Below are positions 18,190 to 27,300 of a stretch of DNA of 64,000 nucleotides, one piece after another. Position numbers and translations under genes: made by a program. Within the stretch, counting starts at the first letter, position 1. Every line of letters starts with the position of its first letter. The notes under the pieces are model-generated. The model was not told the DNA's origin. It searched no databases and worked only from the letters and a program-made list of their open reading frames with translations. This DNA is from JBBRDU01 sp038230335 (lineage in GTDB: Bacteria; Verrucomicrobiota; Verrucomicrobiia; Chthoniobacterales; UBA10450), in assembly GCA_038230335.1 (NCBI GenBank), contig JBBRNL010000002.1:62001-126000 (forward strand). Reading direction: 5' to 3'.

Positions 18190-19608
18190 TTAACAACGCG
18201 AGTCATTTGTTGTCGCTCCCGGGTTTGGAAACGTCAGGGTGACCGTTGTTCCGTGCCCTTCTTCGCTCGCCACGGAGGCGGAGCCGCCATGCAACACACT
18301 AATCGATTTTACCAGGGCGAGACCAAGACCGCTGCCCCCAGAGGTGCGCGCCGAATCGACCCGGTAAAAGCGATCGAAAATCCGTGATAGATGTTCCGGA
18401 GCGATACCCGGCCCACTGTCCTGCACGGAAACCGCGGACGAATCCGCCGCGGCGGTCACGCGGATAACAATCTTTCCGTTCTCCGGGGTGAATCGGAGCG
18501 CGTTGTCGACCAGATTACTGACGGCCCGACCCTGAAGCAGCGGGTCGGCGTAGATTTGACCTTCGCCTTCGCAGGCAATTGTGATGTGCCTTTCTTCCCC
18601 CGCGGTCTGGTAATAGGCAGCGATCTTTTCGATGGCCGCGCGGCCATCGAAAAAGGCCGGCTGAGTCTGCTGATCCGCTGATTCCGCGCGTGCCAGGAAG
18701 AGTAAATTGTCGATCAGGCCGGAAAGTCTCCCGCATTCGGCGGCGCATGACTCAATGACTTCGCGATACTCCGCCGGGGTGCGGTCTCTCGTTAGGCCAA
18801 CTTCCGCTTCGCCCAGGATGTTGGCCACCGGCGTGCGGAGTTCGTGCGCAAGGTCTGCCGAAAATTGAGATAACCGGGTAAAGGAATCTTCCAATCGATT
18901 AAGCATCTGATCGAAGGCCGCCGCCATGGGTTGCAGTTCAGTCGGCCAACCCAGGACTCCGAGCCGCTCATTCAGCTGGGTCGGCCCGATGCGTTTCAAC
19001 GAATCTGTCATCTCCTGGAGCGGGCGTAACCCGCGCCGCGTCACGCTGATCGCGATGATGCCGGCCGCAAGAATTCCGAGGGCCAGCACGACGGCGAGCA
19101 GGACGCCGAATTTTTTGCTGAACTCTTCATCCGCGGAACGGTCTTGTGCCACCTGGATGGTCACGGACTGACCGGCCACCACTTCGCCGGTCGCGACGAG
19201 AGAGAAAAGTTTGGCGCCTTTGCGAAAATCTTTTGGCCGCAGCCCGGTGGCCGCGTTTAATTGCGCTGCCGGAAACGCGTTGCGTGGCACCGATTCATCC
19301 ATTCCTGGCGACGCCGCCCATACCTGCCCTGTGGCATCCAGCACCCGCACCCAGTAAACGGCATGTTCGCCTGGACGCAGCGCATCCAATTGGTCTTGAA
19401 GCGCGCGCGGGCCCTCCGGGTTTCTTATCTCGCCTCGAACGGCGAAGACTTTGTCCGCCAGCACGTCGTTATCTTCTTTGAAAGCCTGCTGGACGACGAT
19501 CCAGTAAAAGCCGCCGAGTCCGCAGGACAGCAACAACGTCGCGGCCAACGTGAAGAGGATGACCAGCTGCGAAGAGATCGACCGTCGTTCAGGCGGTTTT
19601 GAGGACAT
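18190..19608 (-). CDS. two-component sensor histidine kinase (CusS-like)
   Basis: A 472-residue membrane kinase. TM1 is near residues 14-36 (VILFTLAATLLLSCGLGGF), a periplasmic sensor of ~130 residues follows, TM2 is GVLLAVVLALGILAAGIIAI, then a HAMP segment. The H-box is FSADLAHELRTPVANILGEA, with the phosphorylated His in AHELRTP. The ATPase domain has the N-box NLVDNALRFTPENG, the G1 box DSGPGIAPEHLSRIFDRFYR and the G2 box GGSGLGLALV. The layout matches heavy-metal sensor kinases, though the signal is not shown. The response regulator gene upstream overlaps its start by 20 bases. Confidence 0.94.
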   Translation of the reverse strand: MSSKPPERRSISSQLVILFTLAATLLLSCGLGGFYWIVVQQAFKEDNDVLADKVFAVRGEIRNPEGPRALQDQLDALRPGEHAVYWVRVLDATGQVWAASPGMDESVPRNAFPAAQLNAATGLRPKDFRKGAKLFSLVATGEVVAGQSVTIQVAQDRSADEEFSKKFGVLLAVVLALGILAAGIIAISVTRRGLRPLQEMTDSLKRIGPTQLNERLGVLGWPTELQPMAAAFDQMLNRLEDSFTRLSQFSADLAHELRTPVANILGEAEVGLTRDRTPAEYREVIESCAAECGRLSGLIDNLLFLARAESADQQTQPAFFDGRAAIEKIAAYYQTAGEERHITIACEGEGQIYADPLLQGRAVSNLVDNALRFTPENGKIVIRVTAAADSSAVSVQDSGPGIAPEHLSRIFDRFYRVDSARTSGGSGLGLALVKSISVLHGGSASVASEEGHGTTVTLTFPNPGATTNDSRC

Positions 19609-20260
19609 AGCCCACGCCGCGGACCGTGTGGATGAGTTTGGTCTGGAAGGGATCGTCCACTTTAGCGCGCAAACGCCGCACCATCACATCGACTACGTTC
19701 GTGTCGGTCTGAAAATTGATATCCCAGACCTGCTCCACGATCTGCGGGCGCGACACGACTTCGCCAGCCGAGCGCACCATATGTGCGAGTAAAAGAAATT
19801 CCTTAGCCGTGAGATTGAGCGCCACCCCGTGCCGGACGGCCTTGTGCCGTCGGGTGTCGATCTCCAGGTCGCCGATGCAAAGATGTTCGGTCTGCCGCCT
19901 GGTGGGCCGCCGCAGAATGGACCGGATCCGGGCGAGTAACTCGGAGAAGGCGAAGGGCTTGACCAGGTAATCGTCCGCCCCCAGTTCCAGCCCTTTGACG
20001 CGATCGCGTACACTATCGCGCGCGGTCAAAAAAAGCACGGGAGTCCGAATCCCCTGGCCGTGCAATTCCGCCACGACGGTCCACCCGTCTTTTTTTGGCA
20101 GCATGACGTCGACGATGAGCAGATCAAAGGAAGTGGCGAGGGCTGAGTCGACCCCTTTCTGCCCATCGCCGGCCAGATTGACGGAGTATCCCGCTTCACG
20201 CAGACCTTTCGCCAGGAAAGCTGCCGTTTTCTTTTCGTCTTCGATCAGCAAAATGCGCAT
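19589..20260 (-). CDS. OmpR/PhoB-family response regulator (CusR-like)
   Basis: A 223-residue regulator with a receiver domain (acidic cluster E7/D8, phospho-acceptor Asp51 in LLIVDVMLPKKDGW, Thr in LFLTARDS, Lys in YLVKPF) and a C-terminal winged helix ending DVMVRRLRAKVDDPFQTKL and IHTVRGVGYVL. It is the first gene of a two-gene operon with the overlapping histidine kinase. A good promoter lies 46 bases upstream. No metal-efflux gene is adjacent, so the regulon is unknown. Confidence 0.95.
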   Translation of the reverse strand: MRILLIEDEKKTAAFLAKGLREAGYSVNLAGDGQKGVDSALATSFDLLIVDVMLPKKDGWTVVAELHGQGIRTPVLFLTARDSVRDRVKGLELGADDYLVKPFAFSELLARIRSILRRPTRRQTEHLCIGDLEIDTRRHKAVRHGVALNLTAKEFLLLAHMVRSAGEVVSRPQIVEQVWDINFQTDTNVVDVMVRRLRAKVDDPFQTKLIHTVRGVGYVLKTA

Positions 20261-20305
20261 GGAAAAAAACCGAACGCATCGAGCGTGAGCTCTGGCGTGC
20301 GCTCA

Positions 20306-20335
20306 ATCATAGCATTTCTTCGGGAGGTTTTTCAA
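20306..20335 (-). promoter_or_regulatory. predicted sigma-70 promoter of the two-component operon
   Basis: Minus-strand TTGAAA (20335-20330) and TATGAT (20311-20306) are 18 bases apart. The start site would be near 20299, about 39 bases before the response regulator ATG. Both hexamers are five-of-six matches to consensus. Confidence 0.6.
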
Positions 20336-20510
20336 CGCCGCAGTAACATCAACCGTCTCAACGGTTAAACCGGCGAAGGCGAGGGAATGGATTGGTTGCG
20401 CGCAGGCATGGTGTGCAAAAAAAAGCGCGACCATTACTGGTCGAGAACAGACAAGTGCACCTCAGCCGAGGCGGCGTCTTTCGCGCAGGCTCGCCGCGTC
20501 GTTGCCTCCG

Positions 20511-23500
20511 CTACGGCTTGGTCACTCGCACCCGAAGGAAGCGCGAGCCACTTCCCATTGGAGCAACCGCGCGCGCCTGCGCGGTTTGGGTGAGACCGTT
20601 GCCATCGTCCGTCCCGAGAAATTCCCGCACGTAAATCGGCCCCTCGTTCCAGGAACCAAGATCGAGCGACGTCTCAACGTGATACGTGATATCGAGCGGC
20701 GGCAGGCGCCGCGTATAATTGATGGTTAAGTAATTTAGACCATCACTCGGATCGACGACGGAATAAGGCGGACGAAGCAAAGGAGCCTGCCAGGGAACGG
20801 CCTTCAGGTTAAAGGCGTACTCCGCCAGGTTACTCAATCCATTGCCGTCGGGATCGGCATTCACTCCTCCCACTGCCGGATCGTTGGCGTTTTGAGCGTA
20901 ACGCTGAAACAACCAAGACTCGAAGGGCGCTTCGGTCAGGCTGACGGTCGCGCTGGCCGGAGCGCCGACCAGGGCATTTGTTCCGTTCAGAGAAACGTTA
21001 AAGGTTTTGGTGCCGCCAATCTGCGGATTATTCAGGAGCGGAATTGAAATCGTCCGGGCGGTCGCGTCGCCGTCAGTCCAATTCAGTGTTCCGGTCGCGC
21101 CCGCGTAATCCTGACCGGACAGAGCGGTTCCGTCGGCCGTGCCATAACTGACCGCCAGCGGCCCGGTGCTGCCGCTGGCTCGGGTCACGCTCAGCACCGC
21201 CGTTCCGTTGCCTTTTCCGAACGAGTAAGACGCGCTTCCCAATTGCAGTGTGCCGGCTGGATGATTCCCCTTCCAGAATTGTAATAAGGCGGAAAGCGCT
21301 TGCGGCGGATTGACCGGGGCGGCATTCCCCGCTTGATCGGTGCTGTTAATCCCGTGGCAACTTGTGCAGGTCCGAATTTCACCCGGCTGAAATGAAACCC
21401 AGTAACGCTCCTTCACCTGGCTCTTGAAATTGTTCGACTGCGGGCCCAGCAGATTCCAGGTCAGGGCGCGCCGGGCCGGGACAATCGCGGCCATCGAACC
21501 GTCGGGGGCCAATTGCACCGAGCCGGCCGGAGCATTCGCGACCGTTGGATTTTCGCTCGTGGCATCGTGCAACGGCATCGGCAGAACGCGGCGGCCGGGT
21601 TGGGCAGGCGCCCCGGCGGTTGCCGTGCCGGTATAACCGCGCAGGAAATCGCCTTGCAGGAACTGCAGGAACGCAATGACCGTGGGCGGATCCGCCGTGC
21701 CGGTGGTGGTGGTATGGCCGTTGTTAGGCAGAGGCCACGAAATTTGCAGGTTGAACGGCTGTTGGCGGTCGGCTTTATCACGCGTGGTGACATTGCGGCT
21801 GACCAGTAGGGCGCACCCGGTGGCTTTTAAATAATTTTGAAACGTGGGGAGATCAACGTTGCTGGCCCCAAACACAGCCTGCTCCACGCTGGCCACCGAC
21901 GATGTCAATTTGGTGGGCGCATTGCGAAGGATGACTTCCGCCGGATCGAGTTCCCATAACGGGCCGGCGTAGGTCACGAGCGTGGTTCCGTTGTAGTAGG
22001 TCAGATTCGCATTGAAGCCGGCTCCGGTCAGCGCGGTCGCGGGTGTCCATAATTGTGAGCCGCTGTTGAATTGCAGCGTTTTCAATCGAAACGTGTAACG
22101 AGACTTCGGGAAAGCAGGATCGGGCTGTCCACCGGCTTGTTGCGGCTGATTGGAGTCGGTGATGGTGGCCGGCGTGTGGATGGCGACTAACGACCCATCC
22201 GTCATAGGCAGGGGCGTTCTGTAAATGTCAATTGCCTGCGGGAGCGGCGTGGGTGTGGGATTGGCCGGCACCGGAATCGGCAACCCGGCTGGAGAGGGCG
22301 TGAGGTATTTGATCACGGTGTAATCGGGGTTCCCGCCGAAGGGCGCGTTAAATGAAACGATCCGGCCGGCCGCGTGCGTTCCGAGGTCGATCGAGTCGAT
22401 GGCCAGAAAAATCCCATGATTGGCTGGGTCTTCGATCGTGGCTATTAGATTTCCGATCGAATTGGTCCGGGACACGGGCGGGCTGCTTCCGGGAACCGGC
22501 GAGCGCGAGGCCGCGTTCATGGTGATCAGGCTCGGATCGTCCTTGAAGGTGGGCAAAATCTGCTGGAAGAGCTCATGTCGTCCGAGGTGGTTCAGAATTT
22601 CCTGGCTGGTGCCATCCTCATTCACCTGCCAGGGGAAGAAACTATTGAAGGCATTGCCATTGATGTTGGCCGGACGATTTGGATCGGAGGGACGTTGCTC
22701 CGGGTAATTATCGAACAGCGGGAGAACGGCGGCCCCAGCCGTTTCATCGGAGAAGTTAAAGGTTCCGTTGGTGGTATGACCTAACGAGTCTTCGAGCGCT
22801 TCCGAATCGCGCGAGAGATGGTCCCAGCGCGTAAAGACGACCCGCCCGACACTGTCCACGGCCGGCCGAAAGGAGCCTGAAGGAGACTGCTCGACCTGGA
22901 AGAGATCTCCCGTCCCCGGATCCAGACTCCACAATCCCGTGCTGGTGGGAAGAAGGAGATACTCTTCCCTCTGAGGATAAAGATAACCGGCGCCGTTACG
23001 CGGCCGGTCACTCACAAAAATGATGCGACCGTCCGTGCCATAACAGGGGCTCACATTGTTGTAGTTGGCCGGCTGATTCGGTACCTTCGTGATCGTAACC
23101 GGGGCGTTCGTGTTCGTGAAGTCGGTGGTGACCTCATACAATTGCCAAAAGAACTGTGTGTTATCGTTGGCCGCGTTCGGACCTCCCACGACCATGGAGA
23201 AGATGGCTTTGTTGCCGCTCCAGTGCACAGAAGGCTCCCGGACGTCGATGGAATTTGCGCCTTGAAAGACCGGTTGCGAACCCGAAGGCGGGGCCGCAGC
23301 CAATCCAAATCCAGCCGCCAGCGTAAGATTTCGCACCAGTCCATTGGCCCCGCCGGCGGGTGGTGGGTACCACACCATCAGAGCTCCGCCGCGGGCCGCC
23401 GCAGCCGTGTCAGCGAGGTGGTTACCGAAAGGTGAAACGATGCTGGTCGTGCTCTGGCTGACCGTCCGCGAATTCACTTCCGTCGGCAGTGGCACCTGCG

Positions 23501-23585
23501 TGACGAAAAGAATCGGCCTGGTCGGCAGGGAGAAGGCCGTCGCCGTGACGAAAAGGGACAACCAAAAAATGATGAGCCTGGGCAA
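20511..23585 (-). CDS. secreted HzsA-like protein with CxxCH haem motif and Calx-beta domain
   Basis: A 1024-residue exported protein. The start is probably TTG 23585, preceded by GAGGA at suitable spacing, and a signal peptide follows (LIIFWLSLFVTATAFS). The first ~700 residues look like the middle domain of hydrazine synthase alpha and its many relatives (RPILFVTQVPLPTEV, GRIIFVSDRPRNG, GRVVFTRWDHLSRD). Residues 740-744 (CTSCH) are a c-type haem attachment motif. A Calx-beta domain (about 775-890; GTALSGQDYAGATGTLNW) and a C-terminal calcium-loop-like segment (DPDGNGLSNLAEYAF) end the protein. The relatives are mostly uncharacterised, and nothing here implies anammox. It lies 260 bases after the RiPP precursors on the same strand. 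Confidence 0.72.
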   Translation of the reverse strand: MPRLIIFWLSLFVTATAFSLPTRPILFVTQVPLPTEVNSRTVSQSTTSIVSPFGNHLADTAAAARGGALMVWYPPPAGGANGLVRNLTLAAGFGLAAAPPSGSQPVFQGANSIDVREPSVHWSGNKAIFSMVVGGPNAANDNTQFFWQLYEVTTDFTNTNAPVTITKVPNQPANYNNVSPCYGTDGRIIFVSDRPRNGAGYLYPQREEYLLLPTSTGLWSLDPGTGDLFQVEQSPSGSFRPAVDSVGRVVFTRWDHLSRDSEALEDSLGHTTNGTFNFSDETAGAAVLPLFDNYPEQRPSDPNRPANINGNAFNSFFPWQVNEDGTSQEILNHLGRHELFQQILPTFKDDPSLITMNAASRSPVPGSSPPVSRTNSIGNLIATIEDPANHGIFLAIDSIDLGTHAAGRIVSFNAPFGGNPDYTVIKYLTPSPAGLPIPVPANPTPTPLPQAIDIYRTPLPMTDGSLVAIHTPATITDSNQPQQAGGQPDPAFPKSRYTFRLKTLQFNSGSQLWTPATALTGAGFNANLTYYNGTTLVTYAGPLWELDPAEVILRNAPTKLTSSVASVEQAVFGASNVDLPTFQNYLKATGCALLVSRNVTTRDKADRQQPFNLQISWPLPNNGHTTTTGTADPPTVIAFLQFLQGDFLRGYTGTATAGAPAQPGRRVLPMPLHDATSENPTVANAPAGSVQLAPDGSMAAIVPARRALTWNLLGPQSNNFKSQVKERYWVSFQPGEIRTCTSCHGINSTDQAGNAAPVNPPQALSALLQFWKGNHPAGTLQLGSASYSFGKGNGTAVLSVTRASGSTGPLAVSYGTADGTALSGQDYAGATGTLNWTDGDATARTISIPLLNNPQIGGTKTFNVSLNGTNALVGAPASATVSLTEAPFESWLFQRYAQNANDPAVGGVNADPDGNGLSNLAEYAFNLKAVPWQAPLLRPPYSVVDPSDGLNYLTINYTRRLPPLDITYHVETSLDLGSWNEGPIYVREFLGTDDGNGLTQTAQARAVAPMGSGSRFLRVRVTKP

Positions 23586-23826
23586 CTGGATTCCTCGTTA
23601 GCCTTGCTATAACCGATGCAAGCCGGACCATAAAGCGCTTTCGATCGGTCCTGTTCCACAGGGACAACGGAAATGCCGTGAATGACGACCGCGCATGTCG
23701 CCAAGCCAACACCAATGTCGCCTTTCTGAAACGGGAATCCGTTTCTTGTAATTGGAAGTCCCGCCGTCGGCAGGCAGGATTGTCACTGATTGTCGTAGCT
23801 CGTCACCACGACTCCGTACCGGAATT

Positions 23827-23842
23827 TGGGCGTCGCCGCCCA
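23827..23842 (-). terminator. hairpin after the distal RiPP precursor
   Basis: TGGGCG and CGCCCA form a 6-bp stem with a 4-base loop, three bases after the precursor stop codon. An identical hairpin follows the other precursor (24066-24081). There is no T-run, so it is more likely an mRNA-stabilising or pausing element than a full intrinsic terminator. Confidence 0.5.
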
Positions 23843-23845
23843 AGG

Positions 23846-23995
23846 TTAGTGGGGATGGATGATGTGAGGGTTGGAATCGAGACAGCGGCCACCTTGAACC
23901 TTGCTCGCCTTGTCCGCGGTTGGGGTTAGGTCTTTCACGGTTGTTTTGCTGAGCTTCAGTTTATCCTGGTCAGTTTGCTTCGATTTTTTTGACAT
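23846..23995 (-). CDS. RiPP (lanthipeptide-like) precursor peptide, distal copy
   Basis: A 49-residue peptide starting at ATG 23995 with an AAGGA ribosome site 11 bases upstream. The leader (residues 1-36) contains KLKLSKTTVKDLTP and ends in VQGG, the pattern of double-glycine leaders of class I lanthipeptide-type and related precursors (LxLxKxTxxxLT...GG). The 13-residue core is RCLDSNPHIIHPH, with Cys38 before Ser41 and no Thr. It is the second of two tandem copies behind the LanB gene. The leader differs from the other copy only at residue 11 (Asp here). The product class is inferred from the leader and the neighbouring dehydratase. Confidence 0.8.
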   Translation of the reverse strand: MSKKSKQTDQDKLKLSKTTVKDLTPTADKASKVQGGRCLDSNPHIIHPH

Positions 23996-24065
23996 ATTAT
24001 CGCCTTCCTTGGATTTTAGCTGTCGCTTTTCGGGAGTCGTTCGCGCTCCCTCTCTCTCTCTTGAT

Positions 24066-24081
24066 TGGGCGTCGCCGCCCA
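24066..24081 (-). terminator. hairpin between the two RiPP precursors
   Basis: This is the same 16-base hairpin (TGGGCGTCGCCGCCCA on the plus strand) as at 23827-23842, three bases after the stop of the LanB-proximal precursor. It could tune the ratio of the two precursor messages. It lacks a T-run. Confidence 0.5.
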
Positions 24082-24084
24082 CGG

Positions 24085-24234
24085 TTATTTGGGATGGATG
24101 ATGTTCGGGTCGGAGCCGATGCAGCGGCCACCTTGAACCTTGCTCGCCTTGTCTGCGGTTGGGGTGAGGTCCTTCACGGTCGTTTTGCTGAGCTTTAGTT
24201 TGTGCTGGTCAGTTTGCTTCGATTTTTTTGACAT
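24085..24234 (-). CDS. RiPP (lanthipeptide-like) precursor peptide, LanB-proximal copy
   Basis: A 49-residue peptide from ATG 24234 (AAGGA ribosome site upstream). It has the same leader as the distal copy except His11, ending VQGG at residues 35-36. The core is RCIGSDPNIIHPK. Shared core positions are R, C, S, P, I, I, H and P; five of thirteen positions differ between copies. The gene lies 96 bases after the LanB stop on the same strand, so one message may carry all three. One Cys and one Ser allow at most one thioether ring. It is too short for routine gene calling and would easily be missed. Confidence 0.82.
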   Translation of the reverse strand: MSKKSKQTDQHKLKLSKTTVKDLTPTADKASKVQGGRCIGSDPNIIHPK

Positions 24235-24330
24235 ATGTCGCCTTTCCTTGGATTTTTAGCTGTCGCTTTTCGGGAGCCGTTTGCGCGCGCTCTCTCCCTG
24301 TGAAGGGAATAGGAGAAATTGCCCGGGAGG

Positions 24331-27300
24331 TCAAGCCAGATCACGACTGGCTGCGCCTGCTGCGGCGCGCGATTTATAGAGACGTGAAAGGAAGTCGTAA
24401 ATGACCAACTCCTGCTCCCGGTGAGCCGAGCGCAACATCCGGTTGACGTGCATGTGAACACAACTCGCCGCAAAGTCGTTAAGCGAAACGAGCAACCGCC
24501 CGGCTCGCTGACGGGCGTTCCAATCGGCGACGATCGGGATCATTTGTTCGGAGCGTAGGCGAAGAATATCGAACCCCGGCGACAATGGGCTCTTCTGGTC
24601 GCAGGCTGGATCAAGCAGGTCTTCCAGGCTCTTGCGCTCGCGCCGGAATTTTTCGCTCAGTTCATCGAGTAAGCTTGAATCAGTTCCGGCGATTTCAGAA
24701 ATACTCTTCGGTATCCGATTGAACAACTTGCACTTGGATTCCAGGTCCAAGCCAAAATCAGTCAGGAGCGTGTCGATCCCACGCAGCGTCAGCCGCCAGC
24801 GTTCATCCAACCCCTCGTCCCCCCGATCAAGCATGGCCATTACTTTGAGCACGGCTTCGCTATCCGCGTGGAAGAGTCTCTCAGCGAGGATGATTCCCTC
24901 CGAACCGCCGTACCGCTCGATCTCGCGTTCGTAGGTGTCGAGTTGCCAGCGACGCAGCCGCCCATCCTTTACGAGCGGAACCAACGCTGACTGAAGGGCG
25001 GGGAATATTTCCGTCTGAAGCTTATCCGGAGGGCCGTGAAAGCGCAGGCGCAAGTGCAAATCGGGATCGTTATAGCGGATGAAAAACCATCGATCTACCG
25101 CACCGGAAGCGAGGACCTTCTGGACCAAGGGGGCGATCACCTCAAGCAGCATTTCCTCACCGGCAACGCTGCCCGCGTAAAGCTTGGCAAAGAGCCACTC
25201 CGACCCTGGGGGAAAAGTGCGGACGATCGGGCTCTCGGCCACATTTTTTGGTAAAGAGGCTCTGGTAGTTTCGGAACCTGCCGTGTGGCTCGCGGGCTCG
25301 TTGGTTGGGTGTCTGATGGGCGAAGTTTTTGAAAAAGGAACAATCAACTCGTGGATAAATCTTCCTTCCGGTCCACGGGCGCAAAGTTCGTCGGGACCAG
25401 GATATATTTCGACGAGGAGTAATTCTTCGCGATTCCTCACCAGATGAACGAACATTTCGACGCTAAGGACGTTATCGAAATCAACCGGCAATCTATGATC
25501 GCGCTCGGTCACGGTGACCCAGCGCGGGAGACATCGTTTCGCGCGCCACGACTGGACGAATTGAAAGAGGGCTGCGTCGCGCACTTCGACAAAGCTCTTT
25601 AACTCTTTTTTTTCGACTCGCCATTGCGCGCGACGCAGGACCAATCGCCCCGTCACGACCCGGGGCAAAAACGGAGCGTGCCTAAGAAGGCCCCAGGTAA
25701 ATCCCCATTCGCGGTGAACGCCCTGGCGCTGAAGGGCACAGAGGAATTCGTAAACACCGAGACTTCCCAAATCGTAATTGTGAGAGTTAGTCATGCGAGG
25801 AATGACTTCCCGGTTCCGCTTGGTCGAGCGTAAAACGATACGCTCGTTCCGCACGGATACGGTCAGGTCACTGACGGCAATCTGTTCCGAGAAATCCATC
25901 GAGGGGAAACCGAGGTAGGGGATTTCATGGACGCGCAGGGTAGGGCGGCAAAGGAAGCCGGCGCGCCCTTCCGGCAGATGAACAATTTCAGCGAATATGG
26001 CATCGGGCTGAAACGATTCTTCTGTGCGAAGATGTTTTTCCACATGCTTTCGCAATTCCGCATCGGCGTGGCAAAATCTTCCGAGCGCGCTCGCTCCCGC
26101 GGGCCCCGAGCCACTATTGAGAACCACGCGAAAATCGCCGCGAGCGAGCGCATCGTCCGATGAAGCCGCGACGACCGCAGTTGCCGAAAAAGCTGCGGGC
26201 AGGGAAGGAGGATTTGGATTCGCCATTTCATCCAGGTCGTCACTGGTCAGGGCCATTTCCTGGCTGCCACTTTGCAGGACCTCGCTCAGCTTTCGGATCA
26301 GAACTTTCTCGCGGTCGCCCCATGGGGGATCAACCGCATCCGGGGCGAAAGGGAAATGGAGACCCTCCAAGAGCGGGGTGGTATCAAGCCCCGATCCAAA
26401 ACCGACTCCATCTTCCTCATCCAGTGTTTCCATCAGAGGAACTTCCCTCATCTCATATCGCTGGGTGAAGCGATCGCGGAAGCGCGTCAGTTCATTGGGT
26501 CCAACGGGAATTTCCAATCGATAGAGCAACTCCACGCCGCGGGCAATTTCAGCAAGGACCGTTTTGCCCAGGGTTGCTTTCCGAGCTGGCTTGATCAGGT
26601 CGATCTGAAACAGGCGCGAGAGATCCGGCTCCGCGGGCAGACCATCCAGCAGGCGCGCCGCAAGGCGATAGCGCGAAGGCGGGACAGCCAGCCCAGCAAT
26701 ATCCATCGCGGCCAGTTCCGCGCGCACTTCGTCCAGTCTTTCCGCGATGGAGATTGTTTCGGGATGCTCACGAAAGTGTTCAATCAAGCGGTCAAGGGGT
26801 TCATCTCCGGTGACGGAAAGTGGGATGTCGGCCACGAGGATCTGGCTGTCGATCAACTCATCGATGTATGCTTCCGCCTCCTTCAGCGTCACATTTCCAT
26901 GAACGAGGGCGGCGGCGAGTGCGGCGAAGGCCGCCCCCGGCCCAGCGCAAGCCAGGGTCGAAGCTAAATAGTGTGCATCCTCCAGCACAACGAGATGGTA
27001 GGAGAGGTCCTTATCTTTCAACCGCGACGCGGCGTAGCGCAGACGGCCTGCGACACGACAGAGACTGGAATTTGGGCGATAAGTAAATGCCCTCCGCAGA
27101 GTGTGGTCGCCGCGCAAGCTCTCGGTCAACGCGAAGAGATAATTCATGCTGAGGCGGGTATGGCGTTGGTAGTTTGCGCGTTCCGCGACCACCAAATGTG
27201 TTTCGCCTCCGAGCAACCCAACCGACGAGCCGGCGAAAAGCCCGAAGGGTGTGGCGCGGCCTGCCATCCGGAAAAAGTATCGCAAGAGCGCGCGCTCGAT

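Larger units (their letters stand above)
23827..24304. repeat. tandem duplication, two units of about 239 bp
   Basis: Two direct copies (about 23827-24065 and 24066-24304) each contain a hairpin, a 49-codon precursor gene, an AAGGA ribosome site and ~65 bases of upstream sequence. The starts and stops of the two genes are exactly 239 bases apart. The copies differ at scattered third positions and in the peptide core, so the duplication is not very recent. Confidence 0.88.

Noticed and set aside
17727..18206. 159-codon minus-strand frame after the histidine kinase
   Set aside because: It overlaps the kinase end, lacks motifs and a ribosome site, and looks like non-coding or decayed sequence; kept only as a note on the gap.
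23607..23843. A possible third precursor peptide downstream of the tandem pair
   Set aside because: The frame shares only the hairpin-derived first residues; there is no KLKL leader, GG site or AAGGA ribosome site.
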